In this document: positions 23,553 through 32,808 of the stretch, piece by piece
Layout: every line of letters begins with the position of its first letter
Position numbering within the stretch: the first letter of the stretch is position 1
Origin: Bryobacteraceae bacterium
GTDB lineage: Bacteria > Acidobacteriota > Terriglobia > Bryobacterales > Bryobacteraceae
Direction: 5' to 3'
Assembly: GCA_019752335.1 (NCBI GenBank)
Contig: JAIEMJ010000015.1
Coordinates: 124,001 to 188,000, forward strand
DNA length: 64,000 nucleotides
Notes under the pieces: model-generated
What the model was told of the DNA's origin: nothing
The model's database searches: none
Seen by the model: only the letters and a program-made list of their open reading frames with translations
Translations under genes and position numbers: made by a program

Positions 23553-25421
23553 TCACTCGGCTGGCTCGGTCTCCCTGCGCCCGCTACCCGGCTTGCCCAT
23601 CGCGCTCTCCACCACCGAAGACGCCTGCCGCGCACGTGCCTGATAAGCCTGAATCCGTTCCAGGTCTTCCCTCGTGGCCATTTCCTTCAAACTCAGCCCA
23701 ACCTTCTTCTCGGTCTCATTCATCTTGATGATTTTGAAGTCAAACTCCGCGCCCATCGGCAGCGCTGGACCATCGCCACGGCTCCGCTCCGCGCCACCCA
23801 CCTGCGGGATCTCCGAATTGTGACAAAGGCCTTCGATGCCCGGTGCGATCTCGACGAAGACGCCAAACGCCGCCGCGCGCGCCACCGTGCCGTGTACCAC
23901 GTCGTTCACGTAGTGCGTCTGGAAAAAGGTCTCCCACGCATCCGGTTGCAACTGCTTCACTCCCAGCGACAGACGCCGGTTACCGGTGTCAATATTCAGG
24001 ATGACGGCCTGCACCATCTGCCCCTTCTTCACATGCTCCGAAGGGTGCTTCAGCCGCTCGGTCCAGGAGAAATCCGAAATATGAATCAGGCCATCCACGC
24101 CCTCCTCCACTTCGACGAACGCCCCGAAGTCAGATAGTTTGCGGACCCGCCCCTCCACCACGGAACCGATACTGTAGCGATCCTGAATCGTCGTCCACGG
24201 GTCGGCCTCCAGTTGCTTGATGCCCAGTGAGATGCGCCGGTCGCCGCCCTTGATTTCGAGCACGACGGCTTCCACCTGGTCGCCAGGCTTCACCACCTTC
24301 GACGGATGCTTCATCCGCCGGCTCCAAGTCATTTCGGAGATGTGAATTAAACCCTCTACGCCCGTCTCCAACTCTACGAACGCGCCATAGTCCGTCACGC
24401 TGACCACGCGGCCCAACACCCGCGTGCCCGGCGCGAAGCGCTCCGCGACGGTGGCCCACGGATCGGGCACCAGTTGCTTCATGCCCAGACTGACGCGGCC
24501 CTTATCCTTGTCGAGCTTCAGCACCCGGCAAGTGATGGTGTCACCCGGCTGTACAATCTCCTGCGGATGCGTCACCCGGCCATGCGACATGTCGCTCACG
24601 TGCAGCAAGCCGTCGATGCCGCCCAGATCAACGAAGGCGCCGTATTCGGTGAGGTTTTTGACGGTCCCCGTCACCACCGAGCCTTCCTCAACGTCGCTCA
24701 GCACGGCGTCCTTGCGTTGCAAGAAGTCCTCTTCGAGGACCGCTTTGCGCGAGACGACCAGGTTGCCCCGGCGGCGGTTGATCTTCAGGATCTTTACCTG
24801 AATGTCCTGCCCGGCATAAGAGTCCAGGTTGTGGATGGGGCGGATATCGAGTTGCGACGAAGGCATGAAGGCCTTCACGCCCAAATCCACTTCCAGCCCA
24901 CCCTTTACCCGGCCACTCACGCGGCCAGTGACGATCTGATTGTCCCGATGCGCGGCTTCCAGGGTGTCCCACACGCGATGCCGGTTGGCGCGTTCGAACG
25001 AGAGCAACACGTAGCCGTCGGACGCGGCGTTGTTACGGTCCACGGCCACCTGAATGGCGTCGCCTGGGCCGTAGGCTAAGGCGCCGTCGGCTTGTTGCAC
25101 TTGCTCGATGGGCACAAAGCCTTCCAGCTTCGTGCCGATGTCCACCAGCAATCCGCGCTCGGTCACCGAAACTACCGTGCCATTTATCCACTGGCCACTG
25201 CCGGGCGTAGCATTGCGGTTCTCCGCCGCGAACATCTGTTCGAAGTCCTCTTCAAAGGACTCGTCCAGCGGGTCGTCCGGCATGTCCACCGGCGGACCCG
25301 GTGCCGCATGCTCCGGCTCCCCAAACCCGGACTGCGGGCTGGGCCGCAACGGGCCAGGCCGGGCTGGGCTCGGATGCGAATCCGAGGCTAGGTTTTTGTT
25401 GCCGTCAGCGGGAAATGCCAT
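23553..25421 (-). CDS. rpsA: 30S ribosomal protein S1
   Basis: A 622-residue S1 protein with six OB-fold S1 domains, several carrying the typical GAFVDLGG / GLLHVSDMS and GLIHISEM sequences. S1 unwinds mRNA on the 30S subunit. An acidic, Pro-rich N-terminal extension of about 75 residues precedes the first domain. The ATG at 25421 is preferred over an upstream start at 25466. It is followed by ihfB. A good promoter lies about 210 nt upstream, leaving a leader of roughly 200 nt that could carry autoregulation, as known for S1 in proteobacteria. Confidence 0.95.
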   Translation of the reverse strand: MAFPADGNKNLASDSHPSPARPGPLRPSPQSGFGEPEHAAPGPPVDMPDDPLDESFEEDFEQMFAAENRNATPGSGQWINGTVVSVTERGLLVDIGTKLEGFVPIEQVQQADGALAYGPGDAIQVAVDRNNAASDGYVLLSFERANRHRVWDTLEAAHRDNQIVTGRVSGRVKGGLEVDLGVKAFMPSSQLDIRPIHNLDSYAGQDIQVKILKINRRRGNLVVSRKAVLEEDFLQRKDAVLSDVEEGSVVTGTVKNLTEYGAFVDLGGIDGLLHVSDMSHGRVTHPQEIVQPGDTITCRVLKLDKDKGRVSLGMKQLVPDPWATVAERFAPGTRVLGRVVSVTDYGAFVELETGVEGLIHISEMTWSRRMKHPSKVVKPGDQVEAVVLEIKGGDRRISLGIKQLEADPWTTIQDRYSIGSVVEGRVRKLSDFGAFVEVEEGVDGLIHISDFSWTERLKHPSEHVKKGQMVQAVILNIDTGNRRLSLGVKQLQPDAWETFFQTHYVNDVVHGTVARAAAFGVFVEIAPGIEGLCHNSEIPQVGGAERSRGDGPALPMGAEFDFKIIKMNETEKKVGLSLKEMATREDLERIQAYQARARQASSVVESAMGKPGSGRRETEPAE

Positions 25422-25628
25422 TTCGCCATGTTCTCCACGCGCCAGTATTCCGAGCAACCGCCTCAATCTTGGGTTGCTCCCGGCTTCGTGGCGGGGAGAA
25501 AGCTTGTACCCTTCCCGGCAAAGCCAGAGCCCGAAGGGGTGAATGACCAGGAGATAGCTAGTTCCCGTGAACTAAGTCCCCGTTAAACAACGCATTAGCG
25601 ACAACCCTAGAAATTGCGGTATGTGGGA

Positions 25629-25657
25629 ATACTACCTGACGTCCCATAAGAAGTCAA
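25629..25657 (-). promoter_or_regulatory. Sigma-70-type promoter of rpsA
   Basis: On the minus strand TTGACT (25652-25657) and TAGTAT (25629-25634) are separated by exactly 17 nt. This is the best two-box promoter for rpsA and predicts a start near 25622, so the untranslated leader is about 200 nt. The remaining bases of the 25422-25724 gap show no reading frame that I can support. Confidence 0.6.
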
Positions 25658-25724
25658 CCCCCCGAAGCACCTGTAAGCAAAGCACTTCGGGTAACGCGCC
25701 TGCAACATAGTAGACTCATTACTG

Positions 25725-26255
25725 TTGCGCTACTTCTTTCGCCGCTACACCCCGCATCTGCGCCGCGCTCTGATGGTGGAGAGCGGCTCCCGCTTTGTCC
25801 TCGAAAAATTCCTCGCCAGCCGCGACGCCTCGCTCAAACCCGATCTCGTTACCTGCTACGCCGGCGAACCCCGCGGCTTCTCCGGCGACGTCTTTCGCGT
25901 GCAGGATTACACCACCCCCGATACCCGCGCTGCCCTCCTCCGCGAATTGCAGAACAATCGCTACGACGTCATCGGCATCCTCTGCACCGACGAAGCCATC
26001 ATGACCAAATGGAAGTGGCTGCTGGCCGCGCGCATCCCCGCCAAGCTCTTCATCATCAACGAAAATGCCGACTGGTTCTGGGTCGACTACAGCCACCTGG
26101 GCACCATCTGGCACTTCTTCAGTTTTCGCGCCGGCATGTCCGGCGCCGGGGCCGTCACCACGCCCTTGCGTCTGCTGTTGTTCCCGTTTACCTTGCTATA
26201 TTTAGCGCTGTTCGCCATCCGCGTCCACATCCGTAGGAGACTAAGAGAATCATGA
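25725..26255 (+). CDS. Hypothetical protein with C-terminal membrane segment
   Basis: A 176-residue protein starting at TTG; TAGACT (25711-25716) ends 8 nt upstream. It is rich in Arg and aromatic residues near the start, carries MTKWKWLLAARIPAKLFIINE in the middle, and ends with a hydrophobic helix (LLLFPFTLLYLALFAI) and basic tail. I do not recognise a domain. Its last four bases overlap the ATG of the quinone oxidoreductase gene, so the two are coupled. A membrane-anchored protein is likely; function unknown. Confidence 0.62.
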   Translation: MRYFFRRYTPHLRRALMVESGSRFVLEKFLASRDASLKPDLVTCYAGEPRGFSGDVFRVQDYTTPDTRAALLRELQNNRYDVIGILCTDEAIMTKWKWLLAARIPAKLFIINENADWFWVDYSHLGTIWHFFSFRAGMSGAGAVTTPLRLLLFPFTLLYLALFAIRVHIRRRLRES

Positions 26256-27220
26256 AAGCCATTCGCGTACACACGCCAGGCCCCGAAGAGAATCTGATCC
26301 TGGAAGAAGTGCCGGTTCCCGAGCCCGGCCCTGGCCAGGCCCAGGTGAAAATCGCCGTCAGCGGCATCAACTTCATCGACATCTACTTCCGCACCGGACT
26401 CTACCCCGCGCCCGAGCGTCCCTTCGGCCTCGGCATGGAAGCGGCCGGCACCGTCACCGCCGTCGGTGAGGGCTGTGTCCACGTCAAAGTGGGTGACCGC
26501 GTCGCCTACGCCATGCAGCGCGGTTCGTACGCCGAATACGCCGTCGTGCCCGAATGGATGCTGGTGCCCGTTCCCCCGGGACTCGAACTCTCCGATGCCG
26601 CCGCCCTCATGCTCCAGGGCATGACCGTGCATTACCTGACGCACAGCACCTTCGCGCTTCAGCCCGGCCAGACTTGCCTCATCCATGCCGCCGCCGGCGG
26701 CGTGGGTCTCATCCTCACGCAGGTCGCCAAATTGATTGGCGCCACCGTCATCGCCACCACCTCGACGCCGGAGAAGGGCAATCTCGTCGAACTCGCCGGC
26801 GCGGACCACGTCATCCGCTACGAGAACTTCGCCGACGAGGTCCGCCGCCTCACCCATGGCAAGGGCGTCCACGTCGTCTATGACTCGGTGGGAGCGTCCA
26901 CCTTCGAAGGCAGCCTGAACTCCCTGCGTCCGCGCGGCATGATGGTCACCTTTGGCAACGCCTCCGGACCGGTGCCCGCCGTTGAACCCCTCCTCCTCAG
27001 CCAGAAAGGCTCTCTTTTCCTCACCCGTCCGCGTCTGGGCGACTACTGCGTCGACCGCGACGAGTTGCTCCAACGCTCCAGCGATGTATTCCGCTGGCGG
27101 ACGGATGGCCACCTGCCGACTTTCTCTTCCAGCACCTACGCGATGGACAAAATCCAGCGCGCGCATCGCGACCTGGCGTCCCGGTCCACCTCGGGCAAAC
27201 TCCTGCTGCATATCGGTTGA
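26252..27220 (+). CDS. NADPH:quinone oxidoreductase (zinc-free MDR)
   Basis: A 322-residue medium-chain reductase resembling QOR. It has an N-terminal GroES-like domain, GVRVAYA-like GDRVAYAMQRGSYAEY, the cofactor motif AAAGGVGLILTQVAK and GVHVVYDSVGASTF. There are no structural or catalytic zinc ligands, which separates it from alcohol dehydrogenases. The family reduces quinones by one-electron or hydride transfer with NADPH. Its ATG overlaps the previous stop (ATGA), so it is translated with the unknown membrane protein. Confidence 0.92.
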   Translation: MKAIRVHTPGPEENLILEEVPVPEPGPGQAQVKIAVSGINFIDIYFRTGLYPAPERPFGLGMEAAGTVTAVGEGCVHVKVGDRVAYAMQRGSYAEYAVVPEWMLVPVPPGLELSDAAALMLQGMTVHYLTHSTFALQPGQTCLIHAAAGGVGLILTQVAKLIGATVIATTSTPEKGNLVELAGADHVIRYENFADEVRRLTHGKGVHVVYDSVGASTFEGSLNSLRPRGMMVTFGNASGPVPAVEPLLLSQKGSLFLTRPRLGDYCVDRDELLQRSSDVFRWRTDGHLPTFSSSTYAMDKIQRAHRDLASRSTSGKLLLHIG

Positions 27221-27250
27221 TAGTACTATCCGCGCCGCCCCAAAACCGGC

Positions 27251-27256
27251 TACAAT
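27251..27256 (+). promoter_or_regulatory. Putative -10 element upstream of the OmpA-like gene
   Basis: TACAAT predicts transcription from about 27263, leaving a leader of about 50 nt before the TTG start at 27314. Confidence 0.35.
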
Positions 27257-27313
27257 TTAGAGCACTCGCGCGCTTGCCGAGTTGTCCGCGAAAGTGTGAA
27301 CTGAGAAACCGCG

Positions 27314-28717
27314 TTGACCGATTATTCGCAGCTATATCTGATTTGGCCGCCCATTGCGATCCTGCTCATTGGCCTGCTCTCGGGCTGGTTTCTTCAGCGC
27401 CATGTGCTCGTGCGCCAGATGGAAGACCTCGAAACCCAGCACCTGGACCTCCTGCGCTCCGCCGAGGAAGAAGTTTACACGGCGCGGGATGAGGCTCGCC
27501 TGCAGGGCCAGAAGCTGGACGAAGCGCAACTCGCCATCCAGGTCGGCTATGAGCGGCTGACTCTGTTGCATCGCCGCTTGAAGGAAGCCGAAGAGCGCTT
27601 GGTCACCTTGCCGGGCCCGGCCAAGCCGGAGCAGGAAGAGGAGTTGGCCCGGCTGCGGCAGAAACTGGCGCAACAAGAGGTCTTTTCGGAGCGCTTGAAC
27701 GAGTTGGAGCGCGAACTCCAGGCGGCCAAGTCCCCCGTCCAGGTCCCGGTAGTCGCCGCCGTTGCGGACCCGTCGCGGGAACACCTCCTGCGCACGCTTC
27801 GGGAGCGCGCCGCCACCATTGAGTCGCTGCGCCACGAAGTGGCCGGGATCGAGGAACTGCGCGCCCGCCTGTCGGAGTTGGTGAGCGAACTCGGCGCTGC
27901 GCAAGCGCAACTCGAGCAGGTCACCAAGGAGCGCAACGCGCTTGCCGCCATCCCGCGGACCAAGCCCACCGAGTCCGCCAATGAACTCGTCCGCAAGTTG
28001 GCCGACGCCATCGCGCGCCGCCAGGAGTTAGAGATCGCCCTCGGCGAAGCCAATCGCCGGCTCGCCGCCGCCGAAGCCGACCGCGAGCGCCTGCTGCCCA
28101 AGCAGATGGGCGTCGCCGGCGTGAGCGCCATGCCCAAGGCCCTGGCCGCCGCCGCCGGCGGAGGTCTCGGCTTCCCGGTCACCGCGTGGCAGGCCCAGTT
28201 TCCGCCCCCCGAGCCCCTCGACGAACCGATTGACCTGCCCGTCGATGGTCCCCGCCGCGCCGCCTATGGCCTGCCGGTGGCCGACCCGCCGGCCGAAGTC
28301 CAGGAAGACGAGGGCGAGTATGTCGCGCCCGCTGTACCGCTCCTCTCGCCTGCCCAACTAGCCGGCGGCCTCAGCCAATTGCTCTTCGAAAACCGCATCC
28401 AGTTCGCCCCGGACCGCGCCGACATCCTGCCGGACTCAAAACTGCTCCTCGAAGACATCGCCGACCTGATCCTCTCCTCCGTTCCCGTGCGCCTCTGCAT
28501 CGAAGGACACACCGAACGCGGCGACGCCCGGGCCAGCTTTTACCTGAGCGAGCGCCGCGCGTTGGCCGTCCTCGAGCGTCTGGCGAAACTCGGCGTCCCC
28601 GAGATGCGCATGATCAGCATCGGCTACGGCGACACCCGCGCCATCGACGAAAACGCCACCTATGAAGGCCGCATGCGCAACCGCCGCGTCGAAATCCGTG
28701 TCTTGGGCCGCACATAG
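27314..28717 (+). CDS. OmpA/MotB-domain protein with long coiled coil
   Basis: A 467-residue envelope protein. An N-terminal membrane anchor (LYLIWPPIAILLIGLLSGWF) is followed by about 260 residues of Glu/Leu/Arg-rich coiled coil, a linker, and a C-terminal OmpA peptidoglycan-binding domain (IQFAPDRADILPDS, IEGHTERGDARASFYLSERRA, GYGDTR, NRRVEIRV). It would span from the inner membrane to the cell wall. Start is TTG. No stator partner such as MotA or TolQ is adjacent, so a structural role is more likely than motor function. Confidence 0.85.
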   Translation: MTDYSQLYLIWPPIAILLIGLLSGWFLQRHVLVRQMEDLETQHLDLLRSAEEEVYTARDEARLQGQKLDEAQLAIQVGYERLTLLHRRLKEAEERLVTLPGPAKPEQEEELARLRQKLAQQEVFSERLNELERELQAAKSPVQVPVVAAVADPSREHLLRTLRERAATIESLRHEVAGIEELRARLSELVSELGAAQAQLEQVTKERNALAAIPRTKPTESANELVRKLADAIARRQELEIALGEANRRLAAAEADRERLLPKQMGVAGVSAMPKALAAAAGGGLGFPVTAWQAQFPPPEPLDEPIDLPVDGPRRAAYGLPVADPPAEVQEDEGEYVAPAVPLLSPAQLAGGLSQLLFENRIQFAPDRADILPDSKLLLEDIADLILSSVPVRLCIEGHTERGDARASFYLSERRALAVLERLAKLGVPEMRMISIGYGDTRAIDENATYEGRMRNRRVEIRVLGRT

Positions 28718-28728
28718 GTAGGCGCAAT

Positions 28729-28745
28729 GCCGTTCAGATAACGGC
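28729..28745 (+). terminator. Short hairpin after the OmpA-like gene
   Basis: GCCGTT-CAGAT-AACGGC forms a 6-bp stem with a 5-nt loop, 11 nt after the stop and followed by TTCT only. A weak terminator at best. The rest of 28746-28942 shows no gene that I can support. Confidence 0.3.
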
Positions 28746-28942
28746 TTCTGCGGGGAAACTTCATCATCGAAGGGCGCTGCAGACCTTACGGTGAGGCTGC
28801 TCGTACCACACCCAGTGACCCGGCGCGACTTGGACGTCGTGGCGATCTGCTGCCAGCCGAGTGCAGGCGGAACTCGTTTGCTTCGGCATCCCGTTCCACG
28901 CGGTAGAGACCCTCGCCGCCCGACTCTGCAGGGAATAGGAAT

Positions 28943-29015
28943 ACTTAAGTGAAAGCTTGACAGTAGCGTGCCCTTGGGGAATACTAAAGTCATTGCTTAA
29001 GCATCCCAAAAGGAG
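28943..29015 (+). promoter_or_regulatory. Promoter and candidate ArsR operators of the SRPBCC-arsR operon
   Basis: TTGACA at 28957-28962 and AATACT at 28980-28985 are spaced 17 nt. The pair is flanked by two palindromes sharing CTTAAG: ACTTAAGT (28943-28950) upstream and TGCTTAAGCA (28994-29003) downstream of the start region. AGGAG at 29011-29015 is the ribosome binding site for the GTG at 29023. Repression by the ArsR protein of the same operon, through these two sites, is a reasonable inference. Confidence 0.55.
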
Positions 29016-29022
29016 CACAAAA

Positions 29023-29496
29023 GTGGCTGAATCTTCCATCCTTCACAACACGTTCGTGGTGGAGCGCACCTATACAAAGCCCACCGGGAAGGTGTTCGCC
29101 GCGTTGGGCGACCCCGCCAAGAAGCGCCGCTGGTTTGCCGAGAGCGAACGTCACGACGTTGAAGTCTTCGATTTGGACTTTCGCGTTGGCGGCCGTGAAC
29201 GCGCGTCCTTTCGCTTCAAAGCCGGAACGCCGTTCGCCGGTGCTTCCTACGGCTGTGACAACCTCTACCTCGACATCGTAGACGGGCACCGTGTCGTTAT
29301 GGCGTCGATGATGGAGTTCGGTGGCAGGCCAATCTCAGCCAGTCTGATCACGTTCGAAGTGTTGTCGATCGAGGCCGGTACGCGTCTTATCATGACGCAC
29401 CAAGGGGCATACTTCGAGGGAGCCGATGGACCTGACCGGCGCCACCAAGGCTGGCGCGATCTGCTGGAGCGCCTGGATCGTGAGTTGGTGGCATGA
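29023..29496 (+). CDS. SRPBCC (AHSA1/START-like) domain protein
   Basis: A 157-residue protein of the AHSA1-like SRPBCC superfamily, with the usual pattern FVVERTYTKPTGKVFAALGDP, KKRRWFAE, DFRVGG and the C-terminal HQGWRDLLERLDRELV. These proteins have a deep hydrophobic ligand pocket; the ligand is unknown. The GTG start is fixed by AGGAG seven bases upstream. The stop overlaps the arsR ATG (ATGA). SRPBCC-ArsR pairs are a common bacterial arrangement in which the regulator controls the pair. Confidence 0.88.
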   Translation: MAESSILHNTFVVERTYTKPTGKVFAALGDPAKKRRWFAESERHDVEVFDLDFRVGGRERASFRFKAGTPFAGASYGCDNLYLDIVDGHRVVMASMMEFGGRPISASLITFEVLSIEAGTRLIMTHQGAYFEGADGPDRRHQGWRDLLERLDRELVA

Positions 29497-29849
29497 CTTC
29501 CCGCGGCAGTAGATCCGTTGGCTCAAAGTCGTTTCGATCAGCGAGTGTTGCCGCCGTGTTCCATGCTCTCGGGGACCCAACGAGAAGAGCCATCGTGGAA
29601 AGGCTGAGTGAGCGTCCCCGCTCAGCCACATTGCTGGCCGAGCCCCTCGGCATTACGGTGGCGGCGGTCGTTCAGCACCTGGCCGTCCTCGAAAGTAGTG
29701 GATTGATCCGGTCCGAAAAGGTGGGGCGTACGCGAACATGCCGCATCGAACCCTTGGGCCTCAGGACCATTGAAGACTGGATCAGCGAGCAGCGGACACT
29801 CTGGGAGCGCCGGCTGGATCGGCTGGGGAAAGTACTCGACGAAGAATAG
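29493..29849 (+). CDS. ArsR family winged-helix repressor
   Basis: A 118-residue ArsR-type regulator. The winged helix covers FHALGDPTRRAIVERLSE, SATLLAEPLGITVAAVVQHLAVLESSGLI and RTRTCRIEP. It has no Cys pair of the metal-sensing kind, and this subgroup, found beside AHSA1-like genes, is usually not metal responsive. It is translationally coupled to the SRPBCC gene and probably represses the operon through CTTAAG palindromes around the promoter. Those sites are predicted, not shown. Confidence 0.9.
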   Translation: MTSRGSRSVGSKSFRSASVAAVFHALGDPTRRAIVERLSERPRSATLLAEPLGITVAAVVQHLAVLESSGLIRSEKVGRTRTCRIEPLGLRTIEDWISEQRTLWERRLDRLGKVLDEE

Positions 29850-29895
29850 AATTCCGGCCGGGTCAGACCGCGGCCCCGGACAACAGGAGATAAGT

Positions 29896-31539
29896 GTGTC
29901 ACCGCTCAAGCACAACGCGACTTCGATCGCTATTTCATTGATCATCATGTCACTCTCGATTCAACACCCCGCCCATGCCGAGATCGTCGTCACTCGGGAA
30001 GGCAAACTCCGAAGCGTCGCGGGGAAAGACCCGGAAGTCGCGGTCTATCGGGGCATTCCCTTTGCCGCGCCTCCTTTAGGGGAATTGCGTTGGCGTCCGC
30101 CACAGCCCGTAACTCCCTGGCCGGATGTTCGCGTGGCCAATGCTTTCGGAGCTTACTGTGTCGGCATCAAATTTGGATTCATTCCGCCGGCAGGAATGAA
30201 CGAAGACTGCTTGTACTTGAACGTTTGGGCTCCCGCCAAGACTCCGGCGCGGAGACTACCCGTGATGGTCTGGATTCACGGCGGCGGTTTTCAGGGCGGT
30301 GGCGGAGCCGATCCGGCATTCGACGGGGAGCGGCTCGCAAGACAGGGGCTGGTGGTTGTCACGTGCAACTATCGAGTCGGAGTTTTTGGGTTTCTCGCTC
30401 ATCCGGATCTCACGCGGGAGTCTGACGATCACGCTTCCGGCAACTATGGACTGCTCGATCAAGTCGCCGTCTTGAAGTGGGTGAACCGAAACGCGGAGGC
30501 ATTCGGAGGCGATCCGGCGAATGTCACGATCGCTGGCGAGTCCGCCGGGTCATATTCGGTGAGCGCCTTGACGGCGTCGCCGCTTGCGCGTGGCCTCTTT
30601 CACCGGGCCATCGCCCAGAGCGGTGGATACCTTTCTCCAAAACCCGGCGCCATGCGCACTCTCGAAGAGAGTGAAAAGGTGGGAGTCCGGCTCGCCCAGG
30701 CGTTGGGTGCGACGGGCGCCTCCGGACTGCGCGGCAAGAGCGCGGATGAGGTAATGGGGGCTGCCGCCAAGCTAGGCGATTTCTACGCCTTTCAACCTGG
30801 CATTGATGGTCGATTTCTGAAGGAGGCGGTCTACGCGACCTACGCCATGGGTCAGCAGGCGCGGGTGCCGCTGCTGCTTGGCTCCAATACCGAGGAAGGC
30901 GCGTTCCTCCTGCCGGAACAACGGCCCTCAGCCAAGGAGTTCCAGACGCTCCTAGCCACCACCTACGGTGCCGGCGCGTCCATGGTCCAAGACGTGTATC
31001 CCGTTGATACCCCGGCGAACGCGCTTCGCTCGGAACTGAATCTGTTCGCCGACAGCGCGTTCACGTATCCGATGTGGAAATGGGCATTGATGCATGGCGC
31101 TAGTGGTGCTCCCGTGTACCTGTACCAGTTCGGGCGGACCCTGCCTCCCATGCCGGGACAACTCTACAAAGGTATCGCTCGCGGTCAGTTGGGCGCCTTT
31201 CATGGCGACGAAGTAGCCTACGCGTTTGGAACGCTCGATAGCGCCTTTGGAGCACTTGATCAGTGGAGTCGAAAAAATCGCTGGGAGCGTGTCGATCATG
31301 ACCTTTCGGATGCGATGGTGGGATACTGGTCGAACTTCGTAAAAACCGGCGATCCCAACGGGAGTGGCCTTCCAGACTGGCCTCGTTATGAACTGGGTTC
31401 GAAGCATCCACTCATGAGGTTTCACGACCGGCCGCGAGCGACGCCCGACGATCGGACCGCGAGGATGACACTCCTAGATGCCGCCTTCACGGAAAGCCGG
31501 GGAGCGAAAATCGTCCCAACAAGCAAAACCAGGCGGTAA
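29896..31539 (+). CDS. Secreted type-B carboxylesterase
   Basis: A 547-residue COesterase-family alpha/beta hydrolase. A signal peptide (MSPLKHNATSIAISLIIMSL to AHA) precedes EIVVTREGKL. The oxyanion segment is WIHGGGFQGG, the nucleophile is S216 in GESAGS, and the acid and base are E333 or E334 (NTEEGAF) and H436 (FHGDEVAY). NEDCLYLNVWAP is the family signature. The GTG start has an AGGAGA site upstream. It is 46 nt after arsR and likely in the same transcript. Substrate unknown. Confidence 0.92.
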   Translation: MSPLKHNATSIAISLIIMSLSIQHPAHAEIVVTREGKLRSVAGKDPEVAVYRGIPFAAPPLGELRWRPPQPVTPWPDVRVANAFGAYCVGIKFGFIPPAGMNEDCLYLNVWAPAKTPARRLPVMVWIHGGGFQGGGGADPAFDGERLARQGLVVVTCNYRVGVFGFLAHPDLTRESDDHASGNYGLLDQVAVLKWVNRNAEAFGGDPANVTIAGESAGSYSVSALTASPLARGLFHRAIAQSGGYLSPKPGAMRTLEESEKVGVRLAQALGATGASGLRGKSADEVMGAAAKLGDFYAFQPGIDGRFLKEAVYATYAMGQQARVPLLLGSNTEEGAFLLPEQRPSAKEFQTLLATTYGAGASMVQDVYPVDTPANALRSELNLFADSAFTYPMWKWALMHGASGAPVYLYQFGRTLPPMPGQLYKGIARGQLGAFHGDEVAYAFGTLDSAFGALDQWSRKNRWERVDHDLSDAMVGYWSNFVKTGDPNGSGLPDWPRYELGSKHPLMRFHDRPRATPDDRTARMTLLDAAFTESRGAKIVPTSKTRR

Positions 31540-32436
31540 GCAATGTCTATCGCAGTTGGGGCGCGTCCCTTGGCGCAAATCCGAACATTTCGCTCGAAGA
31601 GTGGCGGGACCTCATCGAAGTATGGGCGGTGCTGACCGCCGAACCGGGAGGAGTTGATTACATCGAAACGAGCGCCGGCGGAATTCCAGCAATGGGCAAA
31701 TCCCAAGAATGCCGCGCATGACCGGGTGATCCTGGCGATTCACGGCGGCGGTTTCGTAACGGGATCGATGTACACTCATCGCAAGCTGTTCGCCCATCTC
31801 GCGAAGTCCATGGGAGCCCGCGCCCTCATTCTGAATGTTGGCCGGTCCCCTGAACACGTCCATCCTCGTCCGGTAGACGATGTCGTTGTGGTCTATCGCT
31901 GGCTGCTTGGGCAAGGAATCAAACCGAACCACATCGCCTTTGCCGGAGACTCCGCGGGTGGCAGACTGGCTGTCACCGCACAAATTCGCGCCCGTTGAAC
32001 GCGGGCTGCCCACGCCTGGCGCTGCACTCTTGCTGTCGCCGTGGGTCGATATGGTTGTTGAGGGGAGAACGCCGGCAAAGATGTCTGGTTTACGCGGAAA
32101 GAGAGCGTGCTAAGCCTCGCGAAAATGTTTCTCGGTCCGAAAGGTTACCCGCGCGATCCTCTGGCTATTCCCCTCTACGCCGATCTGAAGCAACTCGCGC
32201 CAACCTACATACAGGTCGGCGGCGACGAGGTTCTCTTGGATGATAGTCGCAGGCTTGCAGCGCGGGCGCGAAACGCCGGGACGGATGTAAAACTGGACGT
32301 GTTCCCGGGGATGCAGCACACGTTTCAGATGTGCGCGGGCCGCGCGCCAGAAGCAGACGAAGCCATTCAGCGACTCGCGGCATGGGCGCGGCCCAGACTC
32401 GGACTGGCCGCATCACGAAAGGACAGCCAGCGATGA
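31539..32436 (+). pseudogene. HSL-type alpha/beta hydrolase, several frameshifts
   Basis: One hydrolase is spread over different frames. Frame A from 31539 gives VYRSWGASLGANPNISLEEW and VDYIETSAGGIPAM; a second frame to 31998 gives ANPKNAAHDRVILAIHGGGF, YRWLLGQGIKPNHIAF and the nucleophile motif GDSAGG; a third gives VERGLPTPGAALLLSPWVD; and the last from about 32107 gives YIQVGGDEVLLDDSRRLA and DVFPGMQHTFQM. The order matches one intact family member. At least three frame changes near 31692, 31990 and 32085-32107 are needed. No single frame can make an active enzyme. Confidence 0.85.
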
Positions 32437-32732
32437 AATTCACCAACTACGTGAACTTCGCAGGCCAATGCCGCAAGGCCTTCCTCAACTACGAACAGTT
32501 GCCGCGAAGGTCGGCATCGGAGGCACGGAGCTTTCAGGTGCGGACGTCCCGAATGCGGAACCGATGCCAGGCGCGGATCTCACCCTGAATACCGGCAGCG
32601 ACCGCCAGGCAGAACGGATATCGTCCGCCTTGGCCAACGACGGAAGTATTCATGCCTTTGCCAGAGACCTTCTTCGCGTCGCGGTTCGGGCAACTCCGGG
32701 ATCGTTTGGGATCAATTGGATAGTCCTGCGCT
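32433..32732 (+). pseudogene. PhnB/VOC-like protein, frameshifted and deleted
   Basis: Starts as a normal family member, MKFTNYVNFAGQCRKAFLNYE, then loses frame. A second frame continues IGGTELSGADVPNAEPMPGADL and then SDRQAERISSALANDG, a third FMPLPETFFASRFGQLRDR, and the second again SFGINWIVL. Together these are the expected blocks of a PhnB-like VOC protein, with some 35 residues missing after the first block. Overlaps the hydrolase remnant by 4 nt, showing the original operon packing. Confidence 0.75.
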
Positions 32733-32808
32733 CCATCGGAGCGGTTACTGGTTACCGGAGGCTGGGAACTCTGGGTACCGGTCGAGTAACTGAGGCTAGA
32801 ATCGACTA

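Noticed and set aside
26087-27211. 374-codon minus-strand frame opposite the quinone oxidoreductase
   Set aside because: Gly/Ala/Glu-rich antisense of a clear MDR gene; no motif of its own.
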